Source: DATFXF01 sp035258565
GTDB taxonomy: Bacteria > Acidobacteriota > Terriglobia > Acidiferrales > UBA7541
Assembly (NCBI GenBank): GCA_035258565.1
Contig: DATFXF010000178.1
Location: forward strand, 1-45,232
DNA: 45,232 nt
Reading direction: 5' to 3'
Shown: piece after piece, positions 17,553-24,849 of the stretch
Layout: each line of letters starts with the position of its first letter
Numbering within the stretch: position 1 is the first letter of the stretch
Program-made: the position numbers and the translations under genes
Notes under the pieces: generated by a model
Seen by the model: the letters and a program-made list of their open reading frames with translations, nothing else
Told to the model about the DNA's origin: nothing
Database searches by the model: none

Positions 17553-17632
17553 GTGACCCAAGGAGAGGAAAACGAAGAAGCGCCTGGTACAGAAGGCCGC
17601 CGAGATCTTCAACACTCAGGGATATTCTGGAG
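17553..17632 (+). pseudogene. N-terminal fragment of a TetR-family regulator
   Basis: From a GTG at 17553 (VTQGEEN), one base out of frame, the sequence continues KKRLVQKAAEIFNTQGYSGA, the standard first helices of a TetR DNA-binding domain. At about 17632 it stops matching and runs straight into tyrosine-integrase sequence. So this copy is both frameshifted near 17571-17577 and truncated before the recognition helix. It is divergent from the enoyl-CoA hydratase gene with the operator between them, the usual TetR arrangement. It can no longer make a working repressor. Confidence 0.65.
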
Positions 17633-17991
17633 CTCGATCTGGCACTCCACACCGGGCTGCGGCTGCTGCGGCAGGGAAGTCAGTACAACCTCACGTGGGA
17701 CATGATAGACTGGGGCGCAGGCATGCTTCACGTCCCGAGGACCAAGAACGAAGAGCCGTTGCACGTCCCACTCAACGATGCAGTACTAGCGGCTCTTAGG
17801 ACAGTACATTCACGTAGCATTGCGACCTGTTAGGGCGCAAGGGTCCAACGATGACAGAGCGCTACGCGCATCTCGGTCCAAGCCAATTCTACGAGGCCGT
17901 GGAGCCGTTGAGTGGGAAACCAACCGATATCCGAGTAGCACGAGCGGCAAAACGGGAGAGGGCGGCTTCTCGTGGCTCCTGCGTAAATTAG
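17633..17991 (+). pseudogene. Tyrosine recombinase (phage-type integrase) remnant
   Basis: Two pieces of the catalytic domain in different registers. Piece one (17633-17833) reads LDLALHTGLR, QYNLTWDMIDW, LHVPRTKNEEPLHVPLND, the segment around the first catalytic Arg. Piece two (17824-17991) reads DLLGRKGPTMTERYAHL, the box around the nucleophilic Tyr, then FYEAVEPL and a stop. The HxxR box between them is deleted, and LLGH has become LLGR. There is no N-terminal domain. It lies 15 bases before tRNA-Leu, suggesting an old integrative element at this site. Confidence 0.7.
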
Positions 17992-18006
17992 AGACTTAGT
18001 GGCGCA

Positions 18007-18095
18007 GCGAGGATGGCGGAATGGGCAGACGCATCGGCCTTAAAAGCCGAAGGGGTGAAAGCCCCGTGAGGGTTCGACTCCCTCTCCTCGCACCA
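18007..18095 (+). tRNA. tRNA-Leu (anticodon UAA)
   Basis: Class II tRNA, 89 bases with encoded CCA. The acceptor arms GCGAGGA (18007-18013) and TCCTCGC (18085-18091) pair fully; the anticodon stem TCGGC/GCCGA encloses loop CTTAAAA with anticodon TAA. The variable arm AGGGGTGAAAGCCCC is long, as expected for leucine, and the T-arm is GAGGG-TTCGACT-CCCTC. It decodes UUA (and UUG by wobble). Confidence 0.97.
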
Positions 18096-18379
18096 TCCCT
18101 GGAGGGTTTCTCGAGACGCTCTCCCTTGAACGGGTCTCCCGCTGCATCACTGGGAAGCTCTTGACCTGTTTTCCCGTGTGGCGATAACAGAAAGCGATGC
18201 CGTTCGACCCGAAAGCAAGGGCCCGCTCCGGCTTTCAGGCACGGGGCCAAGAGGAGTCCAGACCGACAAGCTCCGTCCGAATCGCCAACAGCGAGAATGG
18301 CGGAAGCGAAGAGACAATCGGCTCATGCGTAGGTTGAAGAACCCCCTCGGCTTTAGCCGTCGGCAGTGTCCATCGAGCG
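18096..18379. other. Intergenic stretch between tRNA-Leu and the HTH-TOBE gene
   Basis: About 284 bases in which I see no gene, no repeat of the tRNA 3' end, and no clear promoter. The promoter of the regulator at 18380 must lie here. Confidence 0.4.
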
Positions 18380-18790
18380 ATGCGCGCTACATTGTTTAAG
18401 CCTCGCGATGCTGCCCAGATCCTCGGCATCAGTTATCCTACGCTTAAGCAGTGGATCTACAAACGAAAGCTGCGCACGGTGAAGACGGTCGGCGGGCATC
18501 ACCGGATTCCAGAGTCGGAGTTGGACAGATTTCTACATCGCATTCCCAAACGAGGAGATGCGCGTCGCCGGCGAACGAATTTCCGTCGCATCAGTGGAAG
18601 GAACCAGCTCGTGGGGCGCGTGATGGACATTCGCACAGCGGGCCTGCTGGCGCAAGTTACCATTTCGATCGGCGGCCAGCTCATTACCTCGATCGTGACC
18701 GCCGATGCCGTCCGCGAGATGCGTCTCAAGAAGGGCGAGACGGTGGCTGCGCTCATTAAATCCACGGAGGTGATGCTTCTTCGCATTTAG
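18380..18790 (+). CDS. HTH-TOBE (molbindin) regulator of molybdate/tungstate uptake
   Basis: A 136-residue two-domain protein. Residues 5-55 form an excisionase/MerR-like winged helix (KPRDAAQILGISYPTLKQWI, then the wing VKTVGGHHRIPESELDRF). Residues about 75-136 are a Mop/TOBE domain (NQLVGRVMDI, VTISIGGQLITSIVTADAV, LKKGETVAALIKSTEVMLL), which binds molybdate, tungstate or pterin-bound metal. Such fusions are ModE-like one-component sensors. It lies 320 bases upstream of wtpABC in the same direction, so it most likely controls that operon in response to the oxyanion; this is inferred. ATG 18380 has no obvious ribosome site. Confidence 0.88.
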   Translation: MRATLFKPRDAAQILGISYPTLKQWIYKRKLRTVKTVGGHHRIPESELDRFLHRIPKRGDARRRRTNFRRISGRNQLVGRVMDIRTAGLLAQVTISIGGQLITSIVTADAVREMRLKKGETVAALIKSTEVMLLRI

Positions 18791-18890
18791 GTTCGCGGAT
18801 TAGAGTTCTCCAGGAAACAGGGGCTCCTCTCCCGGGATCACTCAGGATGACCAAAACTCCCCCGGTAAGCTAGAATCACATGAAGACGGT

Positions 18891-18921
18891 TTGACTTAAC
18901 GGTTCTAAGTGTGTTAGACCG
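18891..18921 (+). promoter_or_regulatory. Candidate -35 and operator-like repeat before wtpA
   Basis: TTGACT at 18891-18896 is a good -35 box; the -10 region is poor (TTAGAC after 17 bases). An imperfect inverted repeat, CGGTTCTAA / TTAGACCG around GTGTG (18900-18921), covers the spacer and -10. It could be the binding site of the HTH-TOBE regulator encoded just upstream. Confidence 0.38.
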
Positions 18922-18930
18922 CTCATTCGT

Positions 18931-19052
18931 GGTTCCTTGCCACCCGGCAGGAGGTGGAACCGTGATTCTCCCGGTCAGCGGCCGGGTACAGGCTGGGCAT
19001 CCCGGATCGGAAGTCGTGCGGTCTGGCGGTCCAACCGGGTTGGTGCGCGCCA
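18931..19052 (+). promoter_or_regulatory. Hairpin-rich leader of wtpABC, possible metal-sensing RNA
   Basis: Between the promoter candidate and wtpA, no gene is evident but several stems are. GGTTCC (18931-18936)/GGAACC (18956-18961) encloses TGCC/GGCA (18938-18949), and this competes with CCACC/GGTGG (18940-18944/18953-18957). CCCGG/CCGGG lies at 18970-18986. TGGCG/CGCCA (19024-19052) encloses CCAAC-CGG-GTTGG (19031-19043). Such density and one mutually exclusive pair fit a regulatory leader. I cannot match it to the Moco/Tuco motif from memory. Confidence 0.4.
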
Positions 19053-19110
19053 AATCGGTCTCGGTTCCTGCCCAGCGGGTGCGTTTCTCGTGCCGGAGCA
19101 AGGAGAGATC

Positions 19111-20151
19111 ATGAGGATTGGAAAACAGTGGCTTGGCCTGCTGGCTCTAGCTTGGTTGTTGCCGGCAGTGTCTGCACCACCCAGAACGGTGCTGGCCTCG
19201 GGGGAGCCTAGGGACCGGGGGGCAGGGCAGGGCCAGCGCCTGCAGGGGAAGCTAATCGTCTTCAACGCTGGAAGTCTCGCAGCTCCGATGGGCGATTTAT
19301 TGCGTGCGTTTGTGCGTCTTCACCCCGGGGTGGAGCCGGAACAGGAGAGCTCGGGCAGTCTGGATGCGGCGCGAAAGATCACAGAGCTCGGGAAGGCCTG
19401 CGACCTTCTCGCGGTTGCAGACTATGAGGTGATTCCCTCCCTGTTGGTGCCCCAGTATGCGGAGTGGTATGCGCTTTTCGCGAGGAATCAGATGGTGTTG
19501 ATCTACACGGGCAGATCGAAGTTCGCCGGCGAAATCAACAGCAACAATTGGTATGAAATCTTGCTTCGACCCGGGGTCGAGGCGGGCCATTCGGACCCCC
19601 ATGCAGATCCGGCGGGCTATCGCACCCTGCTGGTCTGGCAGTTGGCCGAGAAGCATTATCAGACCCCAGGCCTCTACCGCCAACTGGATCGAGCCGTGCC
19701 GGCCAAAAACATCCGACCTAAGTCGGTCGAGTTGGTAGCACTTCTCCAGTCCGGTGAGCTCGACTACATCTATGGTTATCGCTCCATTGCCGAGCAGGAC
19801 AGACTGCCCTTTGTGACTCTTCCGCCGGAGATCGACCTGAGCGACATGAACAAGGCAGATCTCTATGCGAGCGTTGCGGTCGAGGTCGCCGGAAAAAAGC
19901 CGGGTGAGAAGATCAAAATCAAGGGTCTGCCGATCATCTTTGGATTGACCATTCCCAAAGGAGCTCCGCACGGGTGGTTGGCGGAGGCTTTCCTCCACTT
20001 CATGTTTTCCTCTGCAGGCCAACAGATTATGAAGCGGGATTACCTGGACCTGATTGCGCCACTCTTGGCCGGGGACCTTGGGAAGCTGCCTAGCGGATTG
20101 CGAGGTGATTTCGTTTCTTTCGGCAAAGGAGGGGAGCCTGAGAAGAGATGA
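19111..20151 (+). CDS. wtpA: Molybdate/tungstate-binding periplasmic protein
   Basis: Substrate-binding component of a WtpABC/ModABC-type importer, 346 residues. A signal peptide (basic start MRIGKQ, hydrophobic WLGLLALAWLLPAVSA) precedes LIVFNAGSLAAPM, the oxyanion-binding loop typical of WtpA. ESSGSLDAARKI, CDLLAVADYEVIPSLLV and GELDYIYGYRSIAEQ are further family stretches. AAGGAG five bases before ATG 19111 decides the start; the frame is open upstream to 18937 through the leader. The stop overlaps the wtpB ATG by four bases (ATGA). Selectivity between molybdate and tungstate cannot be read here; WtpA types usually favour tungstate. Confidence 0.9.
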   Translation: MRIGKQWLGLLALAWLLPAVSAPPRTVLASGEPRDRGAGQGQRLQGKLIVFNAGSLAAPMGDLLRAFVRLHPGVEPEQESSGSLDAARKITELGKACDLLAVADYEVIPSLLVPQYAEWYALFARNQMVLIYTGRSKFAGEINSNNWYEILLRPGVEAGHSDPHADPAGYRTLLVWQLAEKHYQTPGLYRQLDRAVPAKNIRPKSVELVALLQSGELDYIYGYRSIAEQDRLPFVTLPPEIDLSDMNKADLYASVAVEVAGKKPGEKIKIKGLPIIFGLTIPKGAPHGWLAEAFLHFMFSSAGQQIMKRDYLDLIAPLLAGDLGKLPSGLRGDFVSFGKGGEPEKR

Positions 20152-20939
20152 AAGGACCCAGTCGATTGACGGTGACCTTTTCTCTTCTGGGGGCCTGCGT
20201 CGTGGTGTTCCTGCTGGCACCGTTGGTGAAGATGTTTCTGAACGCCCAGGCCGGGTCCTTGACCGCGGCGCTGACGGATGTCGAGGTGCGACGCGCGATC
20301 GCACTCACCTTGCTCTGCGCGTCATGGGCCACCGGGATCGGTGCGCTCACCGGTGTGCCCTTAGGATATTTGCTGGCGCGGCGAACCTTTCCCGGCAAGC
20401 ACGTGATTGAAGCTCTCGTGGATGTCCCGGTTGTGATTCCGCATCCCGTCGCCGGGATTGCTTTGTTGCTGGTCTTCGGACGTCAGTTCTTTGGCGGTCG
20501 CTTTTTTGGCCACTTGGGCCTTAGCTTTGTGGGGGATGTTCCGGGCATCGTTGTGGCCATGCTTTTTGTGAGCACTTCCTTCCTTGTCAACGCAGCTCGG
20601 GACGGCTTCCGGCAGGTGGAGCCGAGGCTGGAAAATGTCGCGCGAACGCTTGGTTATGGACCGCTCGAGACCTTCTTCTCTGTTTCGCTGCCGCTCAGTT
20701 GGCGCAATGTGCTCTCTGGAGGAATTATGATGTGGGCCCGCGCCATCAGTGAGTTCGGGGCTATCGTCATCATCACCTACAATCCGAAGGTGGCCTCGGT
20801 GCTGATCTATGACCGCTTTACCACCTACGGGCTCACTTATGCCCTACCGCTGGCGGTGATTCTGATCGTTCTCACGCTATCGGTGTTTGCCTTGCTGCGC
20901 GGGATCAGCTACCGCGCCCATAAGGTCAGGACCACTTGA
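20148..20939 (+). CDS. wtpB: Molybdate/tungstate ABC transporter permease
   Basis: Inner-membrane permease of 263 residues with about six transmembrane helices, beginning LTVTFSLLGACVVVFLLAPLV. The ATPase-coupling loop is visible as GYGPLETFFSVSLPLSWRNVLSGG, followed by the oxyanion-permease motif MMWARAISEFGAIVII. It starts at an ATG that overlaps the wtpA stop and ends overlapping the wtpC start, so the three subunits are translationally coupled. Confidence 0.92.
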   Translation: MKGPSRLTVTFSLLGACVVVFLLAPLVKMFLNAQAGSLTAALTDVEVRRAIALTLLCASWATGIGALTGVPLGYLLARRTFPGKHVIEALVDVPVVIPHPVAGIALLLVFGRQFFGGRFFGHLGLSFVGDVPGIVVAMLFVSTSFLVNAARDGFRQVEPRLENVARTLGYGPLETFFSVSLPLSWRNVLSGGIMMWARAISEFGAIVIITYNPKVASVLIYDRFTTYGLTYALPLAVILIVLTLSVFALLRGISYRAHKVRTT

Positions 20940-22000
20940 TTCGTCTCCGCAACGTTTCCTCAAAGAAGGGCACGTTTCATCTGCGCTCGATAGATCTGGA
21001 GGTCGCCCGCGGAGAGTACTTTGTTCTGTTGGGTCCGACTGGGGCGGGGAAGACACAGCTGCTTGAGATTATCGCTGGCTTGCATTCTCCGGCTGCCGGT
21101 GAAATCTGGATCAACGGGGAGAATGTGACTGCGCTGCCGCCCGAACGGCGTCGCGTAGGATTTATGTATCAGGATTACCTCCTCTTCCCGCACTTGACGG
21201 TGCGCAAAAACATAGCCTTCGGCCTCCGCCGAGAGTCGCCCCGGCTGGTACAACCCCGTATCGAGGAGCTCTCGCGGCTGTTGGAGATTGGACATCTGCT
21301 GGACCGTCGTGTTGTTGGGTTAAGCGGAGGAGAACAGCAGCGAGTTGCGCTGGCCCGTGCGCTTGCGCCCCGGCCTCGCGTCTTGTTACTGGATGAGCCG
21401 CTCTCCGCGCTTGATCCGCAGACCCGTCGTGGGCTGCGTCACGAGCTCCGCAGGCTTCATAACCAACTCGAGACGACCACCCTTCACGTCACCCATGATT
21501 TCGAAGAGGCTTTGGTTCTGGCGGACCGCCTGGCGGTGATCCACGAGGGCGCCATTGTGCAGGCCGGCCCGCCGGACTTGGTCTTCCGCCGGCCCAACTC
21601 CGCCTTTCTCGCCGGCTTCTTTGGCGTGGAGAATCTGTTCCGAGGAGAAGTCATCCGCTTGGACAGAAGCGGGACCCTTCGTCCGGAGCCTTTCAACGCC
21701 ATCTTTCAATCGGGGCCGCTCGAGCTGTCCGTCATTGCCGAGCGGGAAGGTCCTGCCTGTGTGGCGATTCGACCCGAGGAGATCACGCTGTCGAGAGAGG
21801 CGCTCGATTCTTCTGCCCGGAACAACCTCACCGGAACGGTTCTGAACATAGAGAAGTCCGGTGCGCTCGTCCGGCTGACGATCGACGTTGGCTTGCCATT
21901 CCTAGCGGTGCTGACCGTCCAATCCTTCGAAGCCTTGAACCTCGAAATTGGAGCGCGCACCTATTTGTCTTTCAAGGCCGCGGCAACCCACGTGTTTTAA
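20936..22000 (+). CDS. wtpC: Molybdate/tungstate ABC transporter ATPase
   Basis: ABC ATPase of 354 residues. Walker A is GPTGAGKTQLL, the signature LSGGEQQRVALARAL, Walker B VLLLDEPLSALD and the switch His lies in LHVTHDFEEA. After about residue 270 a C-terminal TOBE domain (NNLTGTVLNIEKSGALVRLTI) is present, as in ModC/WtpC, where it can sense the oxyanion and trans-inhibit transport. The start is a TTG (20936) overlapping the wtpB stop as TTGA. Third gene of the wtpABC operon. Confidence 0.92.
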   Translation: MIRLRNVSSKKGTFHLRSIDLEVARGEYFVLLGPTGAGKTQLLEIIAGLHSPAAGEIWINGENVTALPPERRRVGFMYQDYLLFPHLTVRKNIAFGLRRESPRLVQPRIEELSRLLEIGHLLDRRVVGLSGGEQQRVALARALAPRPRVLLLDEPLSALDPQTRRGLRHELRRLHNQLETTTLHVTHDFEEALVLADRLAVIHEGAIVQAGPPDLVFRRPNSAFLAGFFGVENLFRGEVIRLDRSGTLRPEPFNAIFQSGPLELSVIAEREGPACVAIRPEEITLSREALDSSARNNLTGTVLNIEKSGALVRLTIDVGLPFLAVLTVQSFEALNLEIGARTYLSFKAAATHVF

Positions 22001-22025
22001 GGAATCCCTCGGGTCGACTACCCCC

Positions 22026-22503
22026 ACGGGCAGAGAGAAAGATCTATATCAACCACTTCAATCAGCATTTTTCACCTCGCGATCTCGTAAACGTTCTTCG
22101 GCAGCGTTCTTACATTTCTCTTGAGTCCGCCTTGGTTGAGCGAGGCATCATCAGTCCAAATCCATCAGTATTGATTTGTGTCACACCCAATTACCAAATC
22201 CGTCAGCATCGTGTATCGAAAGATCTCCTGAACTCTATTGGGGCTATGAGGAAAAAGCGACTCGCTACAACAAATATCTGATTGCCGAACCTGAGAAGGC
22301 CCTACTGGACTGGATCTACCTAAACCGTCAAGAAGGACTTCCGACGCCCTTAGACGAACTCCACTTGCAGTTTCTAACCCCAGCCAAACTTCGGGACTAC
22401 GCACTACAATTTCCGCGCACGGTGAGCGAGACGATTAAGGATTTGTTGGTTGAAACAGCCTTTCCATCGCAAAAATCCTTACGATCGACGGCTGGGAGCT
22501 AGC
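22026..22503 (+). pseudogene. AbiEi-like (type IV toxin-antitoxin) antitoxin/regulator, frameshifted
   Basis: The first register (from about 22039) reads FSPRDLVNVLRQRSYISLESALVERG, the conserved AbiEi core. Near 22215-22235 the frame shifts by one or two bases, and a second register continues with ELYWGYEEKATRYNKYLIAEPEKALLDWIYLNRQEG, again classic for the family. The N-terminal winged-helix part is missing and no AbiEii nucleotidyltransferase toxin is seen on either side of the insertion sequence that starts at 22509. The sequence is noticeably A+T-richer than its neighbours, which suggests foreign origin. Non-functional. Confidence 0.65.
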
Positions 22504-22627
22504 TAGCTACTTTCCGGCGCAAAAATCATAGCTCGAACCCTCGAATTTGCTCTGCCTGGGTTTGAATTTCATGCCGGATCGTTCACTTTTCTCTTGACTC
22601 CTACAAGAAGTTTCTTACTATATCGGA

Positions 22628-22972
22628 ATGCGTAAGCAAACCCTCCTTCAAAAACTCAATCAGCTCGCGCAGGTCATGGTGCAGGGCGGACTGTCGGAGA
22701 CCACCCGCCAGTGTGGCAACCCGGGCTGCATCTGCTATCGCGATCCCTCGCAGCGGCATGGTCCCCACCTCTACCTGACCTACCGGAGCGAAGGCAAGAG
22801 CCGAGCTCTGTATGTGCCGGCCGAGCACGCCGAGGAGGCGCGCCGGGCGCAGGCCGCCTGGAAAGAGTTTTGGGAGGTGGCCTGCGCGATGGCCGCAGAG
22901 AACCGCGAGCAGTTGCGTCGGAGGACCAAGGGCGAGAAGTACACGGCAACGCGGAGGAGAGCCGATGGTTGA
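22628..22972 (+). CDS. DUF6788 family protein, IS accessory
   Basis: A 114-residue basic helical protein with a CGNPGCICYRDPSQRHGP motif (possible zinc-binding Cys pair), then YLTYRSEGKSRALYVP and a long helix EEARRAQAAWKEFWEVA. Proteins of this family often precede ISNCY-type transposases; their role is unknown, perhaps DNA binding at the element's ends. The last 8 bases overlap the transposase start, suggesting translational coupling. Confidence 0.8.
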   Translation: MRKQTLLQKLNQLAQVMVQGGLSETTRQCGNPGCICYRDPSQRHGPHLYLTYRSEGKSRALYVPAEHAEEARRAQAAWKEFWEVACAMAAENREQLRRRTKGEKYTATRRRADG

Positions 22973-24380
22973 ACTGCGGCACCAGCAACGGACCGTGTGG
23001 GAGGGATGGTTTCCCGGCGAGGCGGAGGGCTGGTGGGAACAGTGGATGAAGAGCGTCGACCCTGTGCTGGACGACGCCGAGTTGCTGGAGGCCGTCTATG
23101 AAGCCCAGGGGCGGCGGCGGCCGAACAGCCGTCGGCAGGGGCGGAAGCAGACACCGGCCGAGGTCACGCTGCGTCTGGCCGTGCTGAAGCACATGCGGAA
23201 CTGGAGTTTTGAGGAGACCGAGCGTGAGGTGCGAGCCAACCTCGTCTACCGGCAGTTCACACGGATCGGAGCGGAGAAGGTTCCCGATGCGAAGACCATG
23301 GGGCGATTGGTGCAGGCGCTGGGCCCAGAGGTGGTCAAGCAGATTCATCAACGGTTGATCGAGGTAGCCCAACAGAAGAAGGTGGTGCGGGGCCGGAAGC
23401 TGCGGATCGACACCACGGTGGTGGAAACCAACATTCACTATCCGACCGACAGCAGCCTGCTGGGCGATGGTGCGCGAGTGCTGACGCGCACCATGAAGAA
23501 GATCACTAAGCTGACCGGGAGAGCGGGCCTGCGGCTGCGCGACCGCATGCGCAGCATCGGGCGTCGGGTGCTGGAGATTGCGAGGACCAGCCGCGGCAAG
23601 GGGCCGCAGATGCAGGAAAAAATGAAGCAGGGCTATGGCCAGCTGCTGACGGCTACGCGCAAGGTGGTCAACCAGGCCAAGCGTTTCCGGGAGGAGATGG
23701 CCAGCGGGGTGAAGCGAGCGGTGGACCGCAACCAGAAAGCTGTTCTCCAGGCGCTGCGAGGGGATCTGGAAACCATGCTGCCGCGCGTTCAACAAGTCCT
23801 CCGCCAGGCGAAAGCTCGCGTGCTGGGCGGTGACGTCCATGTGCCCGAGAAACTGGTGAGTGTGTTTGAGCCCAGCAGCGAGGTGATCCGTAGGGGAAAG
23901 GCGAGCAAGCCGACCGAGTTCGGCAAGATGGTCAAGATCCAGGAAGCGGAGAACCAGATTGTTACTGACTATGAGGTGTTCGAGAAGCGGCCGAGCGATT
24001 CAGACCTGTTGGTGCCGGCCGTGCAGAAACACCAGGAGCAGTTCGGTCGGGTTCCCAAACTGGTGGCGGGCGACGCTAGTTTCTACTCCCGGACTAACGA
24101 GCGGGAACTCGCAGAGATGGGGGTGAAACAAATCTCGATACCGAGCCGCTCGACCAAGAACCCCGAACGGCGACGACAGCAAAAGAAGCGCTCTTTCCGG
24201 AAGGGCCAGAGGTGGCGCACTGGCTCAGAGGGCCGCATCAGCGTACTGAAACGGCGCCATGGACTGCATCGCTGTCGCTATCGCGGTGACGCGGGAATGC
24301 AACGCTGGGTGGGCTGGGGCGTGATCGCGGACAACCTGATCAATATCGGTCGGTTCCTGATGGTCAAGGACACGGGATAG
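22965..24380 (+). CDS. DDE transposase, ISNCY-like
   Basis: Full-length transposase of 471 residues. The N-terminal helical DNA-binding part carries QTPAEVTLRLAVLKHMRNWS. The catalytic residues can be placed as Asp in LRIDTTVVETNIHYPTD, Asp in LVAGDASFYS and Glu in GSEGRISVLKRRHGL. The DTTVVETNIHYPTDSSLLGD stretch is characteristic of this family. ATG 22965 has GGAGGAG upstream and overlaps the preceding gene by 8 bases. No frameshift or stop is seen and both element ends are intact, so the element may still be active. Confidence 0.9.
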   Translation: MVELRHQQRTVWEGWFPGEAEGWWEQWMKSVDPVLDDAELLEAVYEAQGRRRPNSRRQGRKQTPAEVTLRLAVLKHMRNWSFEETEREVRANLVYRQFTRIGAEKVPDAKTMGRLVQALGPEVVKQIHQRLIEVAQQKKVVRGRKLRIDTTVVETNIHYPTDSSLLGDGARVLTRTMKKITKLTGRAGLRLRDRMRSIGRRVLEIARTSRGKGPQMQEKMKQGYGQLLTATRKVVNQAKRFREEMASGVKRAVDRNQKAVLQALRGDLETMLPRVQQVLRQAKARVLGGDVHVPEKLVSVFEPSSEVIRRGKASKPTEFGKMVKIQEAENQIVTDYEVFEKRPSDSDLLVPAVQKHQEQFGRVPKLVAGDASFYSRTNERELAEMGVKQISIPSRSTKNPERRRQQKKRSFRKGQRWRTGSEGRISVLKRRHGLHRCRYRGDAGMQRWVGWGVIADNLINIGRFLMVKDTG

Positions 24381-24609
24381 TGCTCGAGATGCAAACGAAG
24401 GACGGCAAAGAGAAAGGAAGAAAAATGTAAGACCCGGAGAGAGCCAGCCCGCTTCGTTCCGACTCCTGCTCATCCGTAATGCTTATTTTTGCGCCGGAAA
24501 GTGCTAGGGCGATGGATATCACGGAGTACCGCCGCCGTGGCAAGTCCTAGGTTCGACGAGAGTCCGCAGTTGATTCCGTCAGCTGAATGCATGTGTCGAG
24601 GAGATCAGC

Positions 24610-24774
24610 TCATTTCGAGCGATCAGGAACTGGCTGCGGGATCGGCTCTGTCGAGCTCGGCTGAATCGCCGTCCCGATCAGCAGGGCGGAGATTGCCGCG
24701 GCGCCGAGCAGTGCCATTCCTAGCCCCACGCGCTCGAAGCACAGCTCCCCAATCGCAAACAAAGCCGCAATCGA
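24610..24774 (-). pseudogene. Possible C-terminal fragment of an EamA/DMT-type permease
   Basis: A 54-codon minus-strand frame reads AALFAIGELCFERVGLGMALLGAAAISALLIGTA, resembling the last helix pair of an EamA-family transporter, then a Pro/Ser tail and a stop. An in-frame stop at 24775-24777 precedes it, so only the end of such a gene could remain. The call rests on resemblance by eye and is weak. Confidence 0.28.
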
Positions 24775-24849
24775 CTAGTGCGAGCTTCATCCTCGATCGT
24801 CCTTACGTGCTTCGAGCAGGCCCTTCGAACCGGCTGCGCGACCCTCCGC

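Larger units (their letters stand above)
22509..24502 (+). mobile_element. Complete insertion sequence, ISNCY-like, 1994 bp
   Basis: Bounded by perfect 18-base inverted repeats, ACTTTCCGGCGCAAAAAT at 22509-22526 and its complement at 24485-24502. Inside are a DUF6788 accessory gene and a full-length DDE transposase, both on the plus strand with overlapping ends. GCT directly flanks both sides (22506-22508 and 24503-24505), a possible 3-base target duplication. It abuts the broken AbiEi-like gene. Confidence 0.88.

Noticed and set aside
18931..19052. Cobalamin riboswitch in the wtp leader
   Set aside because: GGTGGAACC superficially resembles part of the B12 element, but the conserved GCCACTG core and the rest of the consensus are absent, and the gene context is molybdate/tungstate.
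22594..22621. TTGACT-N16-TACTAT as the promoter of the IS genes
   Set aside because: The -10 would end only 6 bases before the ATG at 22628, so the transcript would be leaderless; the boxes alone are not enough.
22674..23840. A 388-codon minus-strand frame inside the insertion sequence
   Set aside because: Antisense to the transposase, with Pro/His/Leu-rich low-complexity translation; a shadow frame.
24503..24849. A further transposase or AbiEii toxin to the right of the insertion sequence
   Set aside because: No nucleotidyltransferase or transposase motif in any frame; only a weak permease-like fragment on the minus strand.
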